Numbered from the stretch's first letter, positions 17,528 to 26,986 are shown. The stretch: DNA of 64,000 nucleotides from UBA1672 sp050633645 (GCA_050633645.1 JBOEGX010000002.1:62001-126000); one strand, 5' to 3'. The notes: generated by a model not told the origin, from the sequence alone. Program-made: numbers and translations.

Positions 17528-18937
17528 ATGCTTAAGGTCGCGATTATAGGACGCCCAAATGTTGGGAAATCAACGCTTTTCAATAAGCTTGCAGGTAAAC
17601 ATCTGGCTATTGTTGACAACACACCAGGCGTTACTCGTGACTGGCGCGAAGCAGAAGGGCATCTTTTTGATCGCGACATGATCATTATAGACACCGCCGG
17701 ATTAGAAGAAGCTTTCGATGATTCCATTCAAGGCCGCATGCGTAAACAAACCGAAGCCGCCCTTGATCGCGCCGATATTATCATATTTGTAATTGATGGC
17801 CGTGAAGGTGTTACCCCCGCAGATGAACATTTCGCCGCATTCTTGCGCCGCCACGAAAAGCCAATAGTCCTGTGCGTAAATAAATGTGAAAACATGAAAA
17901 CCGCACAAAGTGGTATTGGCGAGGCCTACGGCCTTGGGTTCGGTGAACCCATCGCAATCTCCGCCGCACACAGCAATGGCTTGGAAGAATTATACCACGC
18001 GCTTGAACCGCACTTCCCCGAAGAAATCGAAGAAACCGAGGATGACAGCGATTACAGCACAGGCTTTGACAATCTTGATGATATCGAAGGCATGGAAGAT
18101 TTCGAATTCATCCAAGAAGAAGACAACCCCGAAAAACCCATTAAAATCGCCATTGTTGGCCGCCCGAATGTTGGAAAATCAACACTTCTGAACGCAATCG
18201 TAGAAGAACAACGCGTCATGACAGGCCCCGAAGCAGGTATAACCCGCGACGCCATCACAGTTGATTGGAATTACGAAGGTCGTCAATTTAAACTGGTTGA
18301 TACCGCGGGCTTACGCAAAAAATCAAAAGTCGACAATCAAATCGAAAGACTGGCAAGCGAAGATTCCATGCGCGCCATTCGCCTCGCACAAATCGTAATC
18401 CTCGTTCTTGACGGCAATACTTATCTCGAAAAACAAGATTTACAAATCGCCCATCACGTTATCGAAGAAGGCCGCGCCTTGGTCATCGCCGTTAATAAAT
18501 GGGACATCGTAGAAGGCCGCTCTGAGGTTCTTGATGACATAAAACACAAATTAATCCACACCCTATCTCAGGCACAAGGCATTGAGTTTGCAACCATTTC
18601 GGCAATAAAAGGCAAAAACATCGATAAGATGTTTTACAAGGCGCTCAAAACATACGAAATATGGAACAAACGCATCAGCACAGGCGGCCTAAACAAATGG
18701 CTCGCCCGTATGGAAAGCCAAAACCCCGCCCCTCTCGTCAATGGCCGCCACAACCGTATGAAATACATCACACAAATTAAAACAAGACCGCCAACCTTCG
18801 CCCTTTGGGTCTCCCGCCCAAAAGAACTCCCTGATTCCTATCGCAGATATATCCTCAATGGCCTACGCCGTGATTTTGATATGCCTTCCGTGCCCATTCG
18901 TCTACTTGTGCGTGCAAGTAAAAACCCCTATGCTTAA
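17528..18937 (+). CDS. der: Ribosome biogenesis GTPase Der (EngA)
   Basis: This essential tandem-GTPase protein is required for 50S subunit assembly. The first G domain has GRPNVGKST at 8-16, DTAGLEE (switch II) and NKCE. An acidic linker (about 165-200, many D and E) follows, then the second G domain with GRPNVGKST near 214, DTAGLRKKSK and NKWDIVEG. The C-terminal KH-like domain contains TRPPTFALWVSRP. The length of 469 is standard. AGGA lies 6 nt before the ATG. All four nucleotide-binding motifs of both domains are intact. Confidence 0.97.
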   Translation: MLKVAIIGRPNVGKSTLFNKLAGKHLAIVDNTPGVTRDWREAEGHLFDRDMIIIDTAGLEEAFDDSIQGRMRKQTEAALDRADIIIFVIDGREGVTPADEHFAAFLRRHEKPIVLCVNKCENMKTAQSGIGEAYGLGFGEPIAISAAHSNGLEELYHALEPHFPEEIEETEDDSDYSTGFDNLDDIEGMEDFEFIQEEDNPEKPIKIAIVGRPNVGKSTLLNAIVEEQRVMTGPEAGITRDAITVDWNYEGRQFKLVDTAGLRKKSKVDNQIERLASEDSMRAIRLAQIVILVLDGNTYLEKQDLQIAHHVIEEGRALVIAVNKWDIVEGRSEVLDDIKHKLIHTLSQAQGIEFATISAIKGKNIDKMFYKALKTYEIWNKRISTGGLNKWLARMESQNPAPLVNGRHNRMKYITQIKTRPPTFALWVSRPKELPDSYRRYILNGLRRDFDMPSVPIRLLVRASKNPYA

Positions 18938-18964
18938 AAAATATTTTAGGCATAAGATTCACGC

Positions 18965-19657
18965 ATGATTTCAAAAACAAATAACCAATCAGGCAATGTT
19001 CTGTTTTTTATTTTAATCGCTGTTGCACTTTTCGCTGCGCTCTCATACGCCGTCACCACTGGCAATCGCGGCGCAGGCGATAGCAGCTCAGGCGAAACAA
19101 GCCTCATCGCATCATCCGAAATCACCCAATATGGCACCGCACTTGAAAATGCCCTGACTTACCTAACCGTCTCAAAACAATGCAACCCCGATGAGATGAG
19201 CTTCGAACGCAGCCCCTTTGATGGCTCTGACACCTCATATATAAACCCTTCTGCGCCTTCAAACCTATCCTGCCATGTCTTCAGTTCATCAGGCGGACGC
19301 GCCGCCACCATGCAACCACCATCAGGCGCAAATAACGATAATGATGAATACGCCTATATCGAAACCCAAGTTTTAGGCATTGGTGCCGATCAAACCCTAT
19401 GCGGCGCAGATTGCGCAGATATCGTGCTGATTTTAAAAAATGTAAACCAAAGCGCCTGCAAAAAATTCAATCTGAAGCTAAAAGGTGATCCATCCATTCC
19501 CATTCAAGATGATGGCGATAATTACGAAAACGAAGAATATACTGGAATATTTAATGGAAACACAAATATTGATGGCGGCGCTTCAGGGCATCGATCCCTA
19601 TGTATTCAAAGCGCAGGCGGAACATATTATTTCTATCATGTCCTCCTACCGCGTTAA
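18965..19657 (+). CDS. Secreted pilin-like (pseudopilin-like) protein
   Basis: This 230-residue protein starts with a short polar leader (MISKTNNQSG), then NVLFFILIAVALFAALSYAV, a hydrophobic helix after a glycine: the layout of type IV pilins and pseudopilins, where prepilin peptidase cuts after the G. The canonical +5 glutamate is not seen, so cleavage is uncertain. The mature domain is about 200 residues with six or more cysteines, likely paired (CNPDE, CHVF, CGADC, CKKF, CIQS). No pilus or type II secretion genes are nearby. It follows der by 27 nt and ends 3 nt before a convergent membrane protein. Confidence 0.62.
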   Translation: MISKTNNQSGNVLFFILIAVALFAALSYAVTTGNRGAGDSSSGETSLIASSEITQYGTALENALTYLTVSKQCNPDEMSFERSPFDGSDTSYINPSAPSNLSCHVFSSSGGRAATMQPPSGANNDNDEYAYIETQVLGIGADQTLCGADCADIVLILKNVNQSACKKFNLKLKGDPSIPIQDDGDNYENEEYTGIFNGNTNIDGGASGHRSLCIQSAGGTYYFYHVLLPR

Positions 19658-19660
19658 TCT

Positions 19661-20227
19661 CTAAATACTCACCCAGTCCCGTATATAAAGCGCGAAGCCA
19701 AATACATTCTGATCAATCGCCAAACATACAATCGCAATAAAACCACCCAACTCCCAGGGAAGCTTAAAGACATGCGTAATGACAAACGATGAATACAACA
19801 CACCAATTAATGTCAAAAACACGGCATAACTTTCCATTGCTCCCATATCATAGCCCATCATAAACGCAAAAATAATCGGAGAAAGAAAGATAACAGAGGG
19901 TATATTATACCAATTCGACACGTTCAGAAACTTATAAAAATATTCCACTTTTCCAAATTGCATCGCTAAAAAATAAACAGCCGCCAAGCCCAAAATAACC
20001 GTTACAATAATACGGATCAAATGTATTAAAACCAATAAATTGACAGAATACCCTGGCGACATCGCCACCAAAACAATCATGATAAAGGGCAGTAAAACAA
20101 TCGGAATAACAAATGATTTTATCGCCTCAGCGCGTGATCCTTCAAAGCGCTTAATCCCCACAGGCATAAGCAAGAACACTTCAAAACAACCAAGTAATTT
20201 CCTAATTATGGCTTCACGTGAAAACAT
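19661..20227 (-). CDS. Multi-pass membrane protein (Yip1-like), unknown function
   Basis: This 188-residue protein has five hydrophobic segments (about 38-58, 66-90, 108-127, 133-150 and 155-180) and a short cytosolic N-terminus. The topology and the F/Y-rich segments resemble the Yip1 superfamily of small bacterial membrane proteins, but no diagnostic motif is visible. A strong GGAGG precedes the ATG at about 5 nt. It is a single-gene unit, divergent from mscS. Confidence 0.6.
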   Translation of the reverse strand: MFSREAIIRKLLGCFEVFLLMPVGIKRFEGSRAEAIKSFVIPIVLLPFIMIVLVAMSPGYSVNLLVLIHLIRIIVTVILGLAAVYFLAMQFGKVEYFYKFLNVSNWYNIPSVIFLSPIIFAFMMGYDMGAMESYAVFLTLIGVLYSSFVITHVFKLPWELGGFIAIVCLAIDQNVFGFALYIRDWVSI

Positions 20228-20373
20228 CTACCCCTCCATAAAAAATAATAACCCTAATGTTATTAAATAAATACGGTAAAATTATGCGCATCAAAATCAC
20301 ATCTTCACTTAATGCCTAAGACCTGATAAAACACACATAAATCATAAAAAACATTAACATGGAGATATCTGAA

Positions 20374-21198
20374 ATGAGCGCGTTTATCCTAATCGCTACA
20401 AATGTTATTACCGCGGGCCTAATTTTAATTGCTGGCTGGATCGTTGGTAACCAAGCCAACAAAGCTGTACACAAAGTTAAAAAACTAGATAGCACACTAC
20501 AAGGCTTTCTCGGCGGCGCGGCCAAATATGCAATTTTTGCCCTCTCATTCATCATGGTACTCTCCCAATTCGGCGTCCAAACCGCAAGCCTTTTGGCTGT
20601 TCTTGGTGCGGCTGGCCTTGCCATTGGCCTTGCATTACAAGGCACATTAAGCAACGTTGCCGCAGGCGTTATGCTACTCATCCTTCGCCCTTTCAACGTT
20701 GGAGACACAATCACATCAGGCGGTGTTACAGGAACGGTAAAATCCCTTTCCCTATTTGCAACAGAAATGGCAACACCTGACAATATCTATATCTTCGTTC
20801 CAAACAGCAGGCTTTGGAACACAGATATCCAAAACTTCACCCGCAATAAAATCCGTCGCCAAGATCTGGTTTTCGGCATTAGCTATAATGATGACATCAA
20901 CAAGGCCATAAAAACCATCGAAAAATCCATATCAAAAGAAGACCGCATCCTAACAAAAGAAGAAGGCAAAGAACCACAAATCATGGTCACCAGCCTCGGC
21001 GCGTCATCCGTTGATATAACACTCCGTATCTGGTCGGCATCACCTGATTTCTGGGCGTTAAAAGTTGATACAATCAAGGCAATCAAAGAAGCCCTCGATA
21101 AAGATGGAATAACCATCCCCTTCCCAACAACAACAATTATTCAAGGTGGTGCAGACAATAAAAAAGAAAAATCCGCACCGAAGAAAAAAGCGGCATAA
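20374..21198 (+). CDS. mscS: Small-conductance mechanosensitive channel MscS
   Basis: This protein is a turgor-relief valve that opens on hypo-osmotic shock. There are three membrane helices; the pore-lining TM3 has the glycine/alanine-rich pattern GAAGLAIGLALQGTLSNVAAGVMLLILRP (about residues 72-100), which is the MscS signature. A beta domain follows (GDTITSGGVTGTV) and an alpha-beta C-terminal vestibule. About 274 residues is near the E. coli length of 286. An in-frame ATG at 20359 is possible, but GGAG lies 9 nt before the ATG at 20374, so the latter is used. The lysine-rich tail is low complexity. A strong terminator follows. Solute release fits with the compatible-solute module at 51.7 kb. 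Confidence 0.95.
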   Translation: MSAFILIATNVITAGLILIAGWIVGNQANKAVHKVKKLDSTLQGFLGGAAKYAIFALSFIMVLSQFGVQTASLLAVLGAAGLAIGLALQGTLSNVAAGVMLLILRPFNVGDTITSGGVTGTVKSLSLFATEMATPDNIYIFVPNSRLWNTDIQNFTRNKIRRQDLVFGISYNDDINKAIKTIEKSISKEDRILTKEEGKEPQIMVTSLGASSVDITLRIWSASPDFWALKVDTIKAIKEALDKDGITIPFPTTTIIQGGADNKKEKSAPKKKAA

Positions 21199-21223
21199 AT
21201 CATATGCACGCATATCTTACCGT

Positions 21224-21253
21224 AAAGGAAGGCCACGCAGCCTTCCTTTTTTT
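21224..21253 (+). terminator. Rho-independent terminator after mscS
   Basis: A perfect 10-bp stem (AAAGGAAGGC at 21224-21233 and its complement at 21240-21249), a 6-nt loop and seven T residues begin 25 nt after the mscS stop. Confidence 0.93.
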
Positions 21254-21318
21254 CTTGAAAATGAAGACGTTACACAATATGTTGTTCCCTCAAATATACA
21301 AAAAATGAAAGCCATTAA

Positions 21319-22842
21319 ATGTGCGGAATCGTCGGAATTTATGCCTACAGCCCTGTTAATCAGGATTTATACGATGCACTCACCATTCTTCAACATCGCG
21401 GACAAGACGCCGCAGGAATTGTAACAGAACAAGACGGTACATTTTTCCTTCGTAAAAATAACGGCATGGTGCGCGATATTTTCACCGTTTCACACATGAA
21501 ACACCTTCGCGGAAACTCAGGAATCGCCCATGTGCGCTACCCCACCGCAGGCAGCAGCTCCACCGCCGAGGCACAACCACTATACGTTAACTCCCCCTAT
21601 GGCATCGCAATAGGCCATAACGGTAACCTCACCAACCAAGAAGAGCTAACCAAACAAATTTTCCGCGACGACTTGCGCCACATCAATACAAATTCAGACT
21701 CCGAAGTCTTGCTCAATGTATTCGCGCATGAACTGCAATCTTTAAAAAAATTAGACCCAACCCCAGAAGATATCTTCACCGCAGGGACAAAGCTGTTCCA
21801 ACGCTGCCGCGGCGCTTACGCTGTTGTTGCAATGATTGCAGGCCACGGAATGGTTGGCTTCAGAGACCCCAACGGCATCCGCCCCTTAGTCTACGGAAAC
21901 CGCACAGATAAAAACGGCAAGATAGAATACATGATCGCCTCAGAAAGCGTGGCCTTAGATGCACTTGGTTTCAAGATCATCCGCGATGTGGAGCCAGGCG
22001 AAATAATATATATCGACAACAAGGGCAAGCTACACACGAAAATATGTGATGACACACGCCCGCACACACCATGTATTTTCGAATATGTGTATTTCGCACG
22101 CCCCGATTCAATTATAGACGGAAGCTCAGTTTACAAGGCTCGCCTTCGCATGGGTGAATATCTCGCAAAGAAGATCATGCATGAACGCCCCGATCATGAC
22201 ATCGACGTTGTCATCCCAATTCCTGAATCCTCACGCCCCTGCGCAATGGAATTGGCCGCACATCTCGGCATCAAACTCCGCGAGGGCTTCGTGAAAAACC
22301 GCTATATTGGCCGTACATTCATTATGCCTGGTCAGGCAGAACGCGAAAAATCCGTAAAGCAAAAGCTAAATCCGATTGCTCTGGAATTCCAAGATAAAAA
22401 TGTGCTTTTGGTTGATGATTCAATCGTACGCGGAACAACATCGAAAAAAATCATCGATATGGCACGCGAAGCCGGCGCAAAAAACGTATATTTTGCATCC
22501 GCCGCCCCACCAATCCGCCACCCGAATGTGTACGGAATTGATATGGCGGTAAAGGAAGAATTGGTTGCCTATGACAGAACCGAAGACCAAGTGCAAAAAG
22601 ACATCGGCGCCGATTGGCTGATATATCAAGATATAAATGATATGATCAAGGCGGTCATTCCAACAGATAACAACGATGCCCCAAAAGCATTCGACTGCTC
22701 GGTCTTTGATGGAAAATATGTCACAGGCGACATCGATGATCTTTATTTCGCAAAACTCAAAGCCAGCCGCGGCGATACTTCAAAACAAACAGAAGACAGC
22801 ACAAACACATCCCGCTGCATCGACCTTCATGGAAATATGTAA
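21319..22842 (+). CDS. purF: Amidophosphoribosyltransferase
   Basis: This enzyme makes 5-phosphoribosylamine from PRPP and glutamine, the first step of purine synthesis. The N-terminal nucleophile hydrolase domain begins MCGIVGIYAY, so Cys2 becomes the catalytic N-terminal residue after Met removal; no propeptide is present, which is the E. coli-like arrangement and differs from Bacillus. The PRTase domain has the PRPP loop VLLVDDSIVRGTT (about 355-367). The length of 507 is typical. The last 30 residues are hydrophilic, with no motif. cvpA, often the upstream operon partner in gammaproteobacteria, is here the convergent neighbour, 6 nt from the stop. Confidence 0.97.
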   Translation: MCGIVGIYAYSPVNQDLYDALTILQHRGQDAAGIVTEQDGTFFLRKNNGMVRDIFTVSHMKHLRGNSGIAHVRYPTAGSSSTAEAQPLYVNSPYGIAIGHNGNLTNQEELTKQIFRDDLRHINTNSDSEVLLNVFAHELQSLKKLDPTPEDIFTAGTKLFQRCRGAYAVVAMIAGHGMVGFRDPNGIRPLVYGNRTDKNGKIEYMIASESVALDALGFKIIRDVEPGEIIYIDNKGKLHTKICDDTRPHTPCIFEYVYFARPDSIIDGSSVYKARLRMGEYLAKKIMHERPDHDIDVVIPIPESSRPCAMELAAHLGIKLREGFVKNRYIGRTFIMPGQAEREKSVKQKLNPIALEFQDKNVLLVDDSIVRGTTSKKIIDMAREAGAKNVYFASAAPPIRHPNVYGIDMAVKEELVAYDRTEDQVQKDIGADWLIYQDINDMIKAVIPTDNNDAPKAFDCSVFDGKYVTGDIDDLYFAKLKASRGDTSKQTEDSTNTSRCIDLHGNM

Positions 22843-22848
22843 GAAAAC

Positions 22849-23595
22849 CTATTCGTTTAAATTCGAACCAGATCGATCCACTTGGTTTTCAATCAATTCA
22901 TCCATTTGATTTCTGAAGGAATCGCTATACCCATCGTTTTTCTTAAGATCAGGTTGATCCTTATCAGAAGATTTATCTTCAGGAGAGCCAAGAACGCCAA
23001 GCTCTTCAACTTTTTTACGCATCTCAGACGCCTCTTCAACTTTTTCAACGCCCGCCTCCATTTTATCTTCAACATCTTCTGGCAAAAACCCACTCATCCA
23101 TTTTGATGTCGCCTCTAAATACACCTGAGACTTACTCTCTGAAAACCACTCCGCTTTTTGCTCATCCGTCGCCGCATAATAAAACGGAAGGTAAATAAGC
23201 CCCAAAACAAGCAAAGCCCGCGCAATACCAAACACCACGCCCAATGTGCGATCCAACGCGCCAAGACCAATATTTTTCACAAATTCTGCAATAAAATGGC
23301 TAATAATCGAAAGAATGAGAACAACAACGATCAAAATAATCCCATAAGCCAACACTTCCGCAAGCATCGAATAAGGCACAAGATCAAACAATTTCTCTGG
23401 GTTTTCTGCCCCCTCTTCAACACCAAGCCAACCTCGCGTCGTCGAAGACAATAACGGGCCACCAACATAGGCCGCCGCAATACCGCCAACGATTCCAAAT
23501 ATCGTCAAAACTTCGCGAATAAACCCTCTGACAAAGGCAATACCAACAGAGGCGAGTAAAACAAGTACAACAAAAATATCGATAAACAAACCCAC
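22849..23595 (-). CDS. cvpA: CvpA family membrane protein
   Basis: CvpA is an inner-membrane protein first linked to colicin V production, with a general role in envelope homeostasis. About four membrane helices lie in the first 140 residues (FIDIFVVLVLLASVGIAFVRG and RGFIREVLTIFGIVGG are the family signature), followed by an acidic cytosolic tail of about 90 residues. The frame is open to 23691, but that stretch does not look like a CvpA start. GTG at 23595, with AGGG 8 nt upstream, gives a standard N-terminus (VGLFIDIFV...) and 248 residues; this is my choice. It lies between convergent purF and the infC terminator. Confidence 0.88.
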   Translation of the reverse strand: MGLFIDIFVVLVLLASVGIAFVRGFIREVLTIFGIVGGIAAAYVGGPLLSSTTRGWLGVEEGAENPEKLFDLVPYSMLAEVLAYGIILIVVVLILSIISHFIAEFVKNIGLGALDRTLGVVFGIARALLVLGLIYLPFYYAATDEQKAEWFSESKSQVYLEATSKWMSGFLPEDVEDKMEAGVEKVEEASEMRKKVEELGVLGSPEDKSSDKDQPDLKKNDGYSDSFRNQMDELIENQVDRSGSNLNE

Positions 23596-23691
23596 AGGAA
23601 AAACCCTCACATCTAATATAATATCAACAAACGCTATGCCATTAACACACGAAAAGCAACCCAAGCCATGCCCCCACATCAAGTGATGCAC

Positions 23692-23717
23692 AAAAAAGCA
23701 CGCCGTAAAGCGTGCTT
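23692..23717 (-). terminator. Rho-independent terminator after infC (minus strand)
   Basis: A perfect 8-bp stem (AAGCACGC at 23696-23703 and complement at 23710-23717) is followed on the minus strand by a T run (A run at 23692-23697). It begins 25 nt after the infC stop, so it closes the thrS-infC unit. It lies at the left of infC, before cvpA. Confidence 0.88.
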
Positions 23718-23741
23718 AAACTATAAATTATACCAGTAAGC

Positions 23742-24281
23742 CTAACCTTTCGGCGCAACCACCATAATCATCTGACGCCCCTCAAATTTAGGATGCAATT
23801 CAATGGTAATAAGTTCACCAAATTCTTCAATCATTTTTATAAATAGCTCACGCCCGATATCTTGGTGCGCCATTTCACGACCGCGAAAACGCATAGAAAC
23901 CTTAACTTTATCTCCATTTTCAAGAAAACGTTTTGCATTCCGCATCTTAACGTCATAGTCGTTTTTCTCGATGCGCGGGCTCATCTTAACCTCTTTAACA
24001 TCGACAGTCTTCTGGTTCTTACGTGCTTGATTGGCTTTTTTCTGCTGCTCGTATTTATACTTACCATAATCGAGTATCTTGCAGACTGGCGGCTCAGCAT
24101 TAGGGGATAATTCAACCAAATCCATTCCAGCCTCTATAGCCAATTCCATAGCTTCAGCGATTTTAACAACACCTCGCATCTCACCTTCCGCATCTACCAG
24201 ACGCACCTCAGCGACAGTAATATCATCATTTATACGTGGCCCAGCATCTTTTTTGGGCATTGGTCTGAATGGTTTTGAAAT
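23742..24281 (-). CDS. infC: Translation initiation factor IF-3, probable AUU start
   Basis: IF-3 binds the 30S subunit and rejects wrong initiation codons. The first ATG in frame is at 24260, but IF-3 proteins of alphaproteobacteria begin further upstream. ATT at 24281 lies 7 nt after AGGAGA and gives the N-terminus (M)SKPFRPMPKKDAGPRINDDI, which aligns with the family. The N domain (about 15-80) and C domain (about 90-179) are complete, with conserved KEVKMSPRIEKNDYDVK and RFRGREMAHQDIG. It follows thrS, as in E. coli, but rpmI and rplT are absent from the downstream side. Confidence 0.93.
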   Translation of the reverse strand: MSKPFRPMPKKDAGPRINDDITVAEVRLVDAEGEMRGVVKIAEAMELAIEAGMDLVELSPNAEPPVCKILDYGKYKYEQQKKANQARKNQKTVDVKEVKMSPRIEKNDYDVKMRNAKRFLENGDKVKVSMRFRGREMAHQDIGRELFIKMIEEFGELITIELHPKFEGRQMIMVVAPKG

Positions 24282-24294
24282 AGTATCTTCTCCT
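24279..24294 (-). promoter_or_regulatory. Ribosome-binding site and AUU start of infC
   Basis: On the minus strand, AGGAGA (24294-24289), 7 nt, then ATT (24281-24279). The ATG at 24260 has no ribosome-binding site at a usable distance. An AUU start lets IF-3 repress its own translation, as known in E. coli; here this is inferred from position and spacing. Confidence 0.8.
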
Positions 24295-24424
24295 AATTTT
24301 TATTGAACCTAAATATTTTTAAACATTATTATTTAGCAAAGTATTAATACGGTGATTTTAAATGATCCGCAAGCATTTCCCACGCAATGAAACGCAAAAC
24401 CATTAATAACCTTCATCGCAACGA

Positions 24425-26395
24425 TTAATATGGTGCGGTTGCTTCTTCAACCAGCGCCATCAACGCCTCATCAAATTCAACAACAGATTGCGCCTGCGAC
24501 CCTAAACGGCGAATCGCAACACTTCCCTCTTCGGCTTCACGCGCCCCAACAACAAATAGTGCAGGTACTTTTTTCACTGAATGCTCCCGCACTTTATAAT
24601 TTATCTTCTCATTTCGAATATCAAGCTCGGCGCGAATCCCCGCATCCACCAATTTTTTATGGATTGCGGTGGCATATTCATCCGCCTTGCCCGTAATTGT
24701 CGCAACCACCACCTGTGTAGGTGCAAGCCACATCGGGAGCTTACCCGCGTAACTTTCCACCATTATCCCGATAAAGCGCTCTAACGTGCCCAAAACTGCA
24801 CGGTGCAGCATCACAGGGCGGTGCTTACTCCCATCTTCCCCGATATAAGACGCATCAAGGCGCTCTGGCAAAACAAAGTCTAGCTGTAGCGTTCCACACT
24901 GCCAGCTCCGCCCGATGGCATCACGAATATGATATTCTACCTTCGGGCCATAAAACGCACCTTCACCCTCTTCCTCTTCAAACTCTAAACCCGCCGCGAT
25001 CAGCGCTTGGCGCAATCCATACTCGGCCTTATCCCACGTCTCATCTGATCCCGCCTTATTTTCAGGACGAAGAGCAAGAACAACACGCACATCGTCAAAC
25101 CCCATATCCGCATAAACATCTTTCACCAATGAACAAAATGCCATGGATTCAGACAAAATTTGATCTTCAGTACAGAAAATATGGGCATCATCCTGCGTCA
25201 TTTGACGAACGCGCATCAAGCCATGAAGCGCGCCATGCGCTTCATTACGGTGGCAACAACCAAACTCCGCCAAACGAAGCGGCAAATCACGATAAGATTT
25301 TAAACCCTGGTTAAACACTTGAACATGCGCAGGGCAATTCATAGGCTTCAAAGCCATAAGCTTTTCAAACGCCTTATCACTGACAACAGGCTTCCCCTCT
25401 TCACTGCTTGGGATTTCATCGGGAACAACGAACATATTCTCGCGATACTTCCCCCAATGACCTGACGCCTCCCATAATTTATTATCAATGAGCTGCGGTG
25501 TTTTAATTTCCTTATACCCCGTTGCATTTAAACGGCGGCGAATATAGCTTTCAAGCTGATTATAAATGACAAAGCCTTGCGGATGCCAAAATACAGAACC
25601 TTGCGCCTCGGACTGAAAGTGATACAAATCCATCTCCGCGCCCAATTTACGGTGATCACGCTTTTCCGCTTCTTCGAGTTGCAACAAATACGCATCAAGC
25701 TCTTTATGATCACGCCAAGCCGTGCCGTAAATCCGCGTCAGCATCGCACGGTTGGAATCGCCGCGCCAATACGCACCCGCAACTTTGAGCAACTTAAACG
25801 CCGTGCCAACATTCTTCGTACTCGGCATATGTGGACCACGACATAAATCAAGCCAATCACCCTGACGATAAATTTTAATATCTTCACTTTCTGGCAAATC
25901 TTCGATCAGCTCCGCCTTATACATTTCGCCCTTACCTTTGAAATAAGCAATCGCCTCATCGCGATTCCAAACTTCACGCACAAATGGCGAGGCACGCTCA
26001 ACAATTTTACGCATTTCTTTTTCAATCACCGCCAGATCATCTGTCGAAAATGGCTCATTGCGCGCAAAATCATAATAAAATCCATTTTCAATCGACGGGC
26101 CAATAGTGACTTGCGTCCCCGGAAATAAATTCTGCACGGCCTCGGCCATCACATGCGCCGCATCATGACGTATCATCTCTAACGCTTCGTCATGCTCACG
26201 CTTCACAATTTCTATACTGACATTGTCATTAATCGGCAGGGATAAATCAGACAACTCACCATCAATACGAATCGCAATAGACGCCTTTGCCAAAGACTTG
26301 GAAATATCATTTGCAATATCCATTCCCGTCACCCCCGCATCATATTCACGTATGGAATTATCAGGCATGGTAATTTGAACTCTATTCTCTGGCAT
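24425..26395 (-). CDS. thrS: Threonyl-tRNA synthetase
   Basis: This class II synthetase charges tRNA-Thr. Domains in order: TGS (about 1-65), second additional/editing domain (about 70-230, with HDAAHVMAEAV zinc-like editing motif), catalytic core (about 245-535) and anticodon-binding domain (545-656). The core has MKPMNCPAHV (zinc ligand C), motif 2 RxE-type segment in AEFGCCHRNEAHGALHGLMRVR and the motif 3 region LHRAVLGTLERF. The length of 656 is normal. The ATG at 26395 is preceded by AAGGAT. It heads a thrS-infC unit, as is common. No T-box or leader was recognised in the 200-nt upstream gap. Confidence 0.97.
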   Translation of the reverse strand: MPENRVQITMPDNSIREYDAGVTGMDIANDISKSLAKASIAIRIDGELSDLSLPINDNVSIEIVKREHDEALEMIRHDAAHVMAEAVQNLFPGTQVTIGPSIENGFYYDFARNEPFSTDDLAVIEKEMRKIVERASPFVREVWNRDEAIAYFKGKGEMYKAELIEDLPESEDIKIYRQGDWLDLCRGPHMPSTKNVGTAFKLLKVAGAYWRGDSNRAMLTRIYGTAWRDHKELDAYLLQLEEAEKRDHRKLGAEMDLYHFQSEAQGSVFWHPQGFVIYNQLESYIRRRLNATGYKEIKTPQLIDNKLWEASGHWGKYRENMFVVPDEIPSSEEGKPVVSDKAFEKLMALKPMNCPAHVQVFNQGLKSYRDLPLRLAEFGCCHRNEAHGALHGLMRVRQMTQDDAHIFCTEDQILSESMAFCSLVKDVYADMGFDDVRVVLALRPENKAGSDETWDKAEYGLRQALIAAGLEFEEEEGEGAFYGPKVEYHIRDAIGRSWQCGTLQLDFVLPERLDASYIGEDGSKHRPVMLHRAVLGTLERFIGIMVESYAGKLPMWLAPTQVVVATITGKADEYATAIHKKLVDAGIRAELDIRNEKINYKVREHSVKKVPALFVVGAREAEEGSVAIRRLGSQAQSVVEFDEALMALVEEATAPY

Positions 26396-26602
26396 AGCTA
26401 TCCTTCTGTATGCTTGTATTGGTATATGATCATATAGTACAAAGCCGATTATGCTTAACTTTTCAAGTCAATCAACAAAATATATTTTTAAATGAAGAAA
26501 TTCACATATTATTTTCTTGCACAAAAATGAACGAGCATACTAACCTAAAGAATACAAAACCGTGTGATAAAACAGTGAATATAAATTAAAGTGGGAAATA
26601 AA

Positions 26603-26986
26603 ATGAGTACGACCAAAAATAAAAAATTCAACACAATCATGCCACAAACAACTGATCGCGTATTATGCATAGAAATTGACAAGCTCATCACAGCCGAAGG
26701 CTATGCTCAAAATTTCCTTCCAAAACTCAAAAGCATGATTGAAAAACACGGCGAATTAAGGTTACTCATCAACTATAAAGAGTTCAAAGGCTGGGAAAAA
26801 AACGCGGCACAAATGGATCTCGAAACATCCGCAAAACATGCAAAAAACCTTAAAAAGCTAGCTCTTATAAACGCCCCAGAAAAAGAAATTTTTCAAAAAA
26901 CCCTCAAAAAAGACATAATGGGTGGGGATGTTAAATTTTTCAAGAATACTGAATTCGATAAAGCCTTAGAATGGGTTTCCAACTAA
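26603..26986 (+). CDS. SpoIIAA-like (STAS-fold) protein
   Basis: This 127-residue cytosolic protein resembles the bacterial SpoIIAA-like family (Pfam SpoIIAA-like): strand-helix order with RLLINYKEFKGWE, then an AALEDLKxA-like helix (NAAQMDLETSAKHA) and C-terminal GGDVKFFKNTEFDKALEWV. The serine phosphorylated in true SpoIIAA is not obviously retained; this environmental subfamily usually lacks it. A lipid or small-ligand binding role has been proposed for the fold, not shown here. GGA lies before the ATG at 26603; an upstream GTG at 26591 is possible. The stop overlaps the convergent HlyD-family gene by 4 nt. Confidence 0.8.
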   Translation: MSTTKNKKFNTIMPQTTDRVLCIEIDKLITAEGYAQNFLPKLKSMIEKHGELRLLINYKEFKGWEKNAAQMDLETSAKHAKNLKKLALINAPEKEIFQKTLKKDIMGGDVKFFKNTEFDKALEWVSN

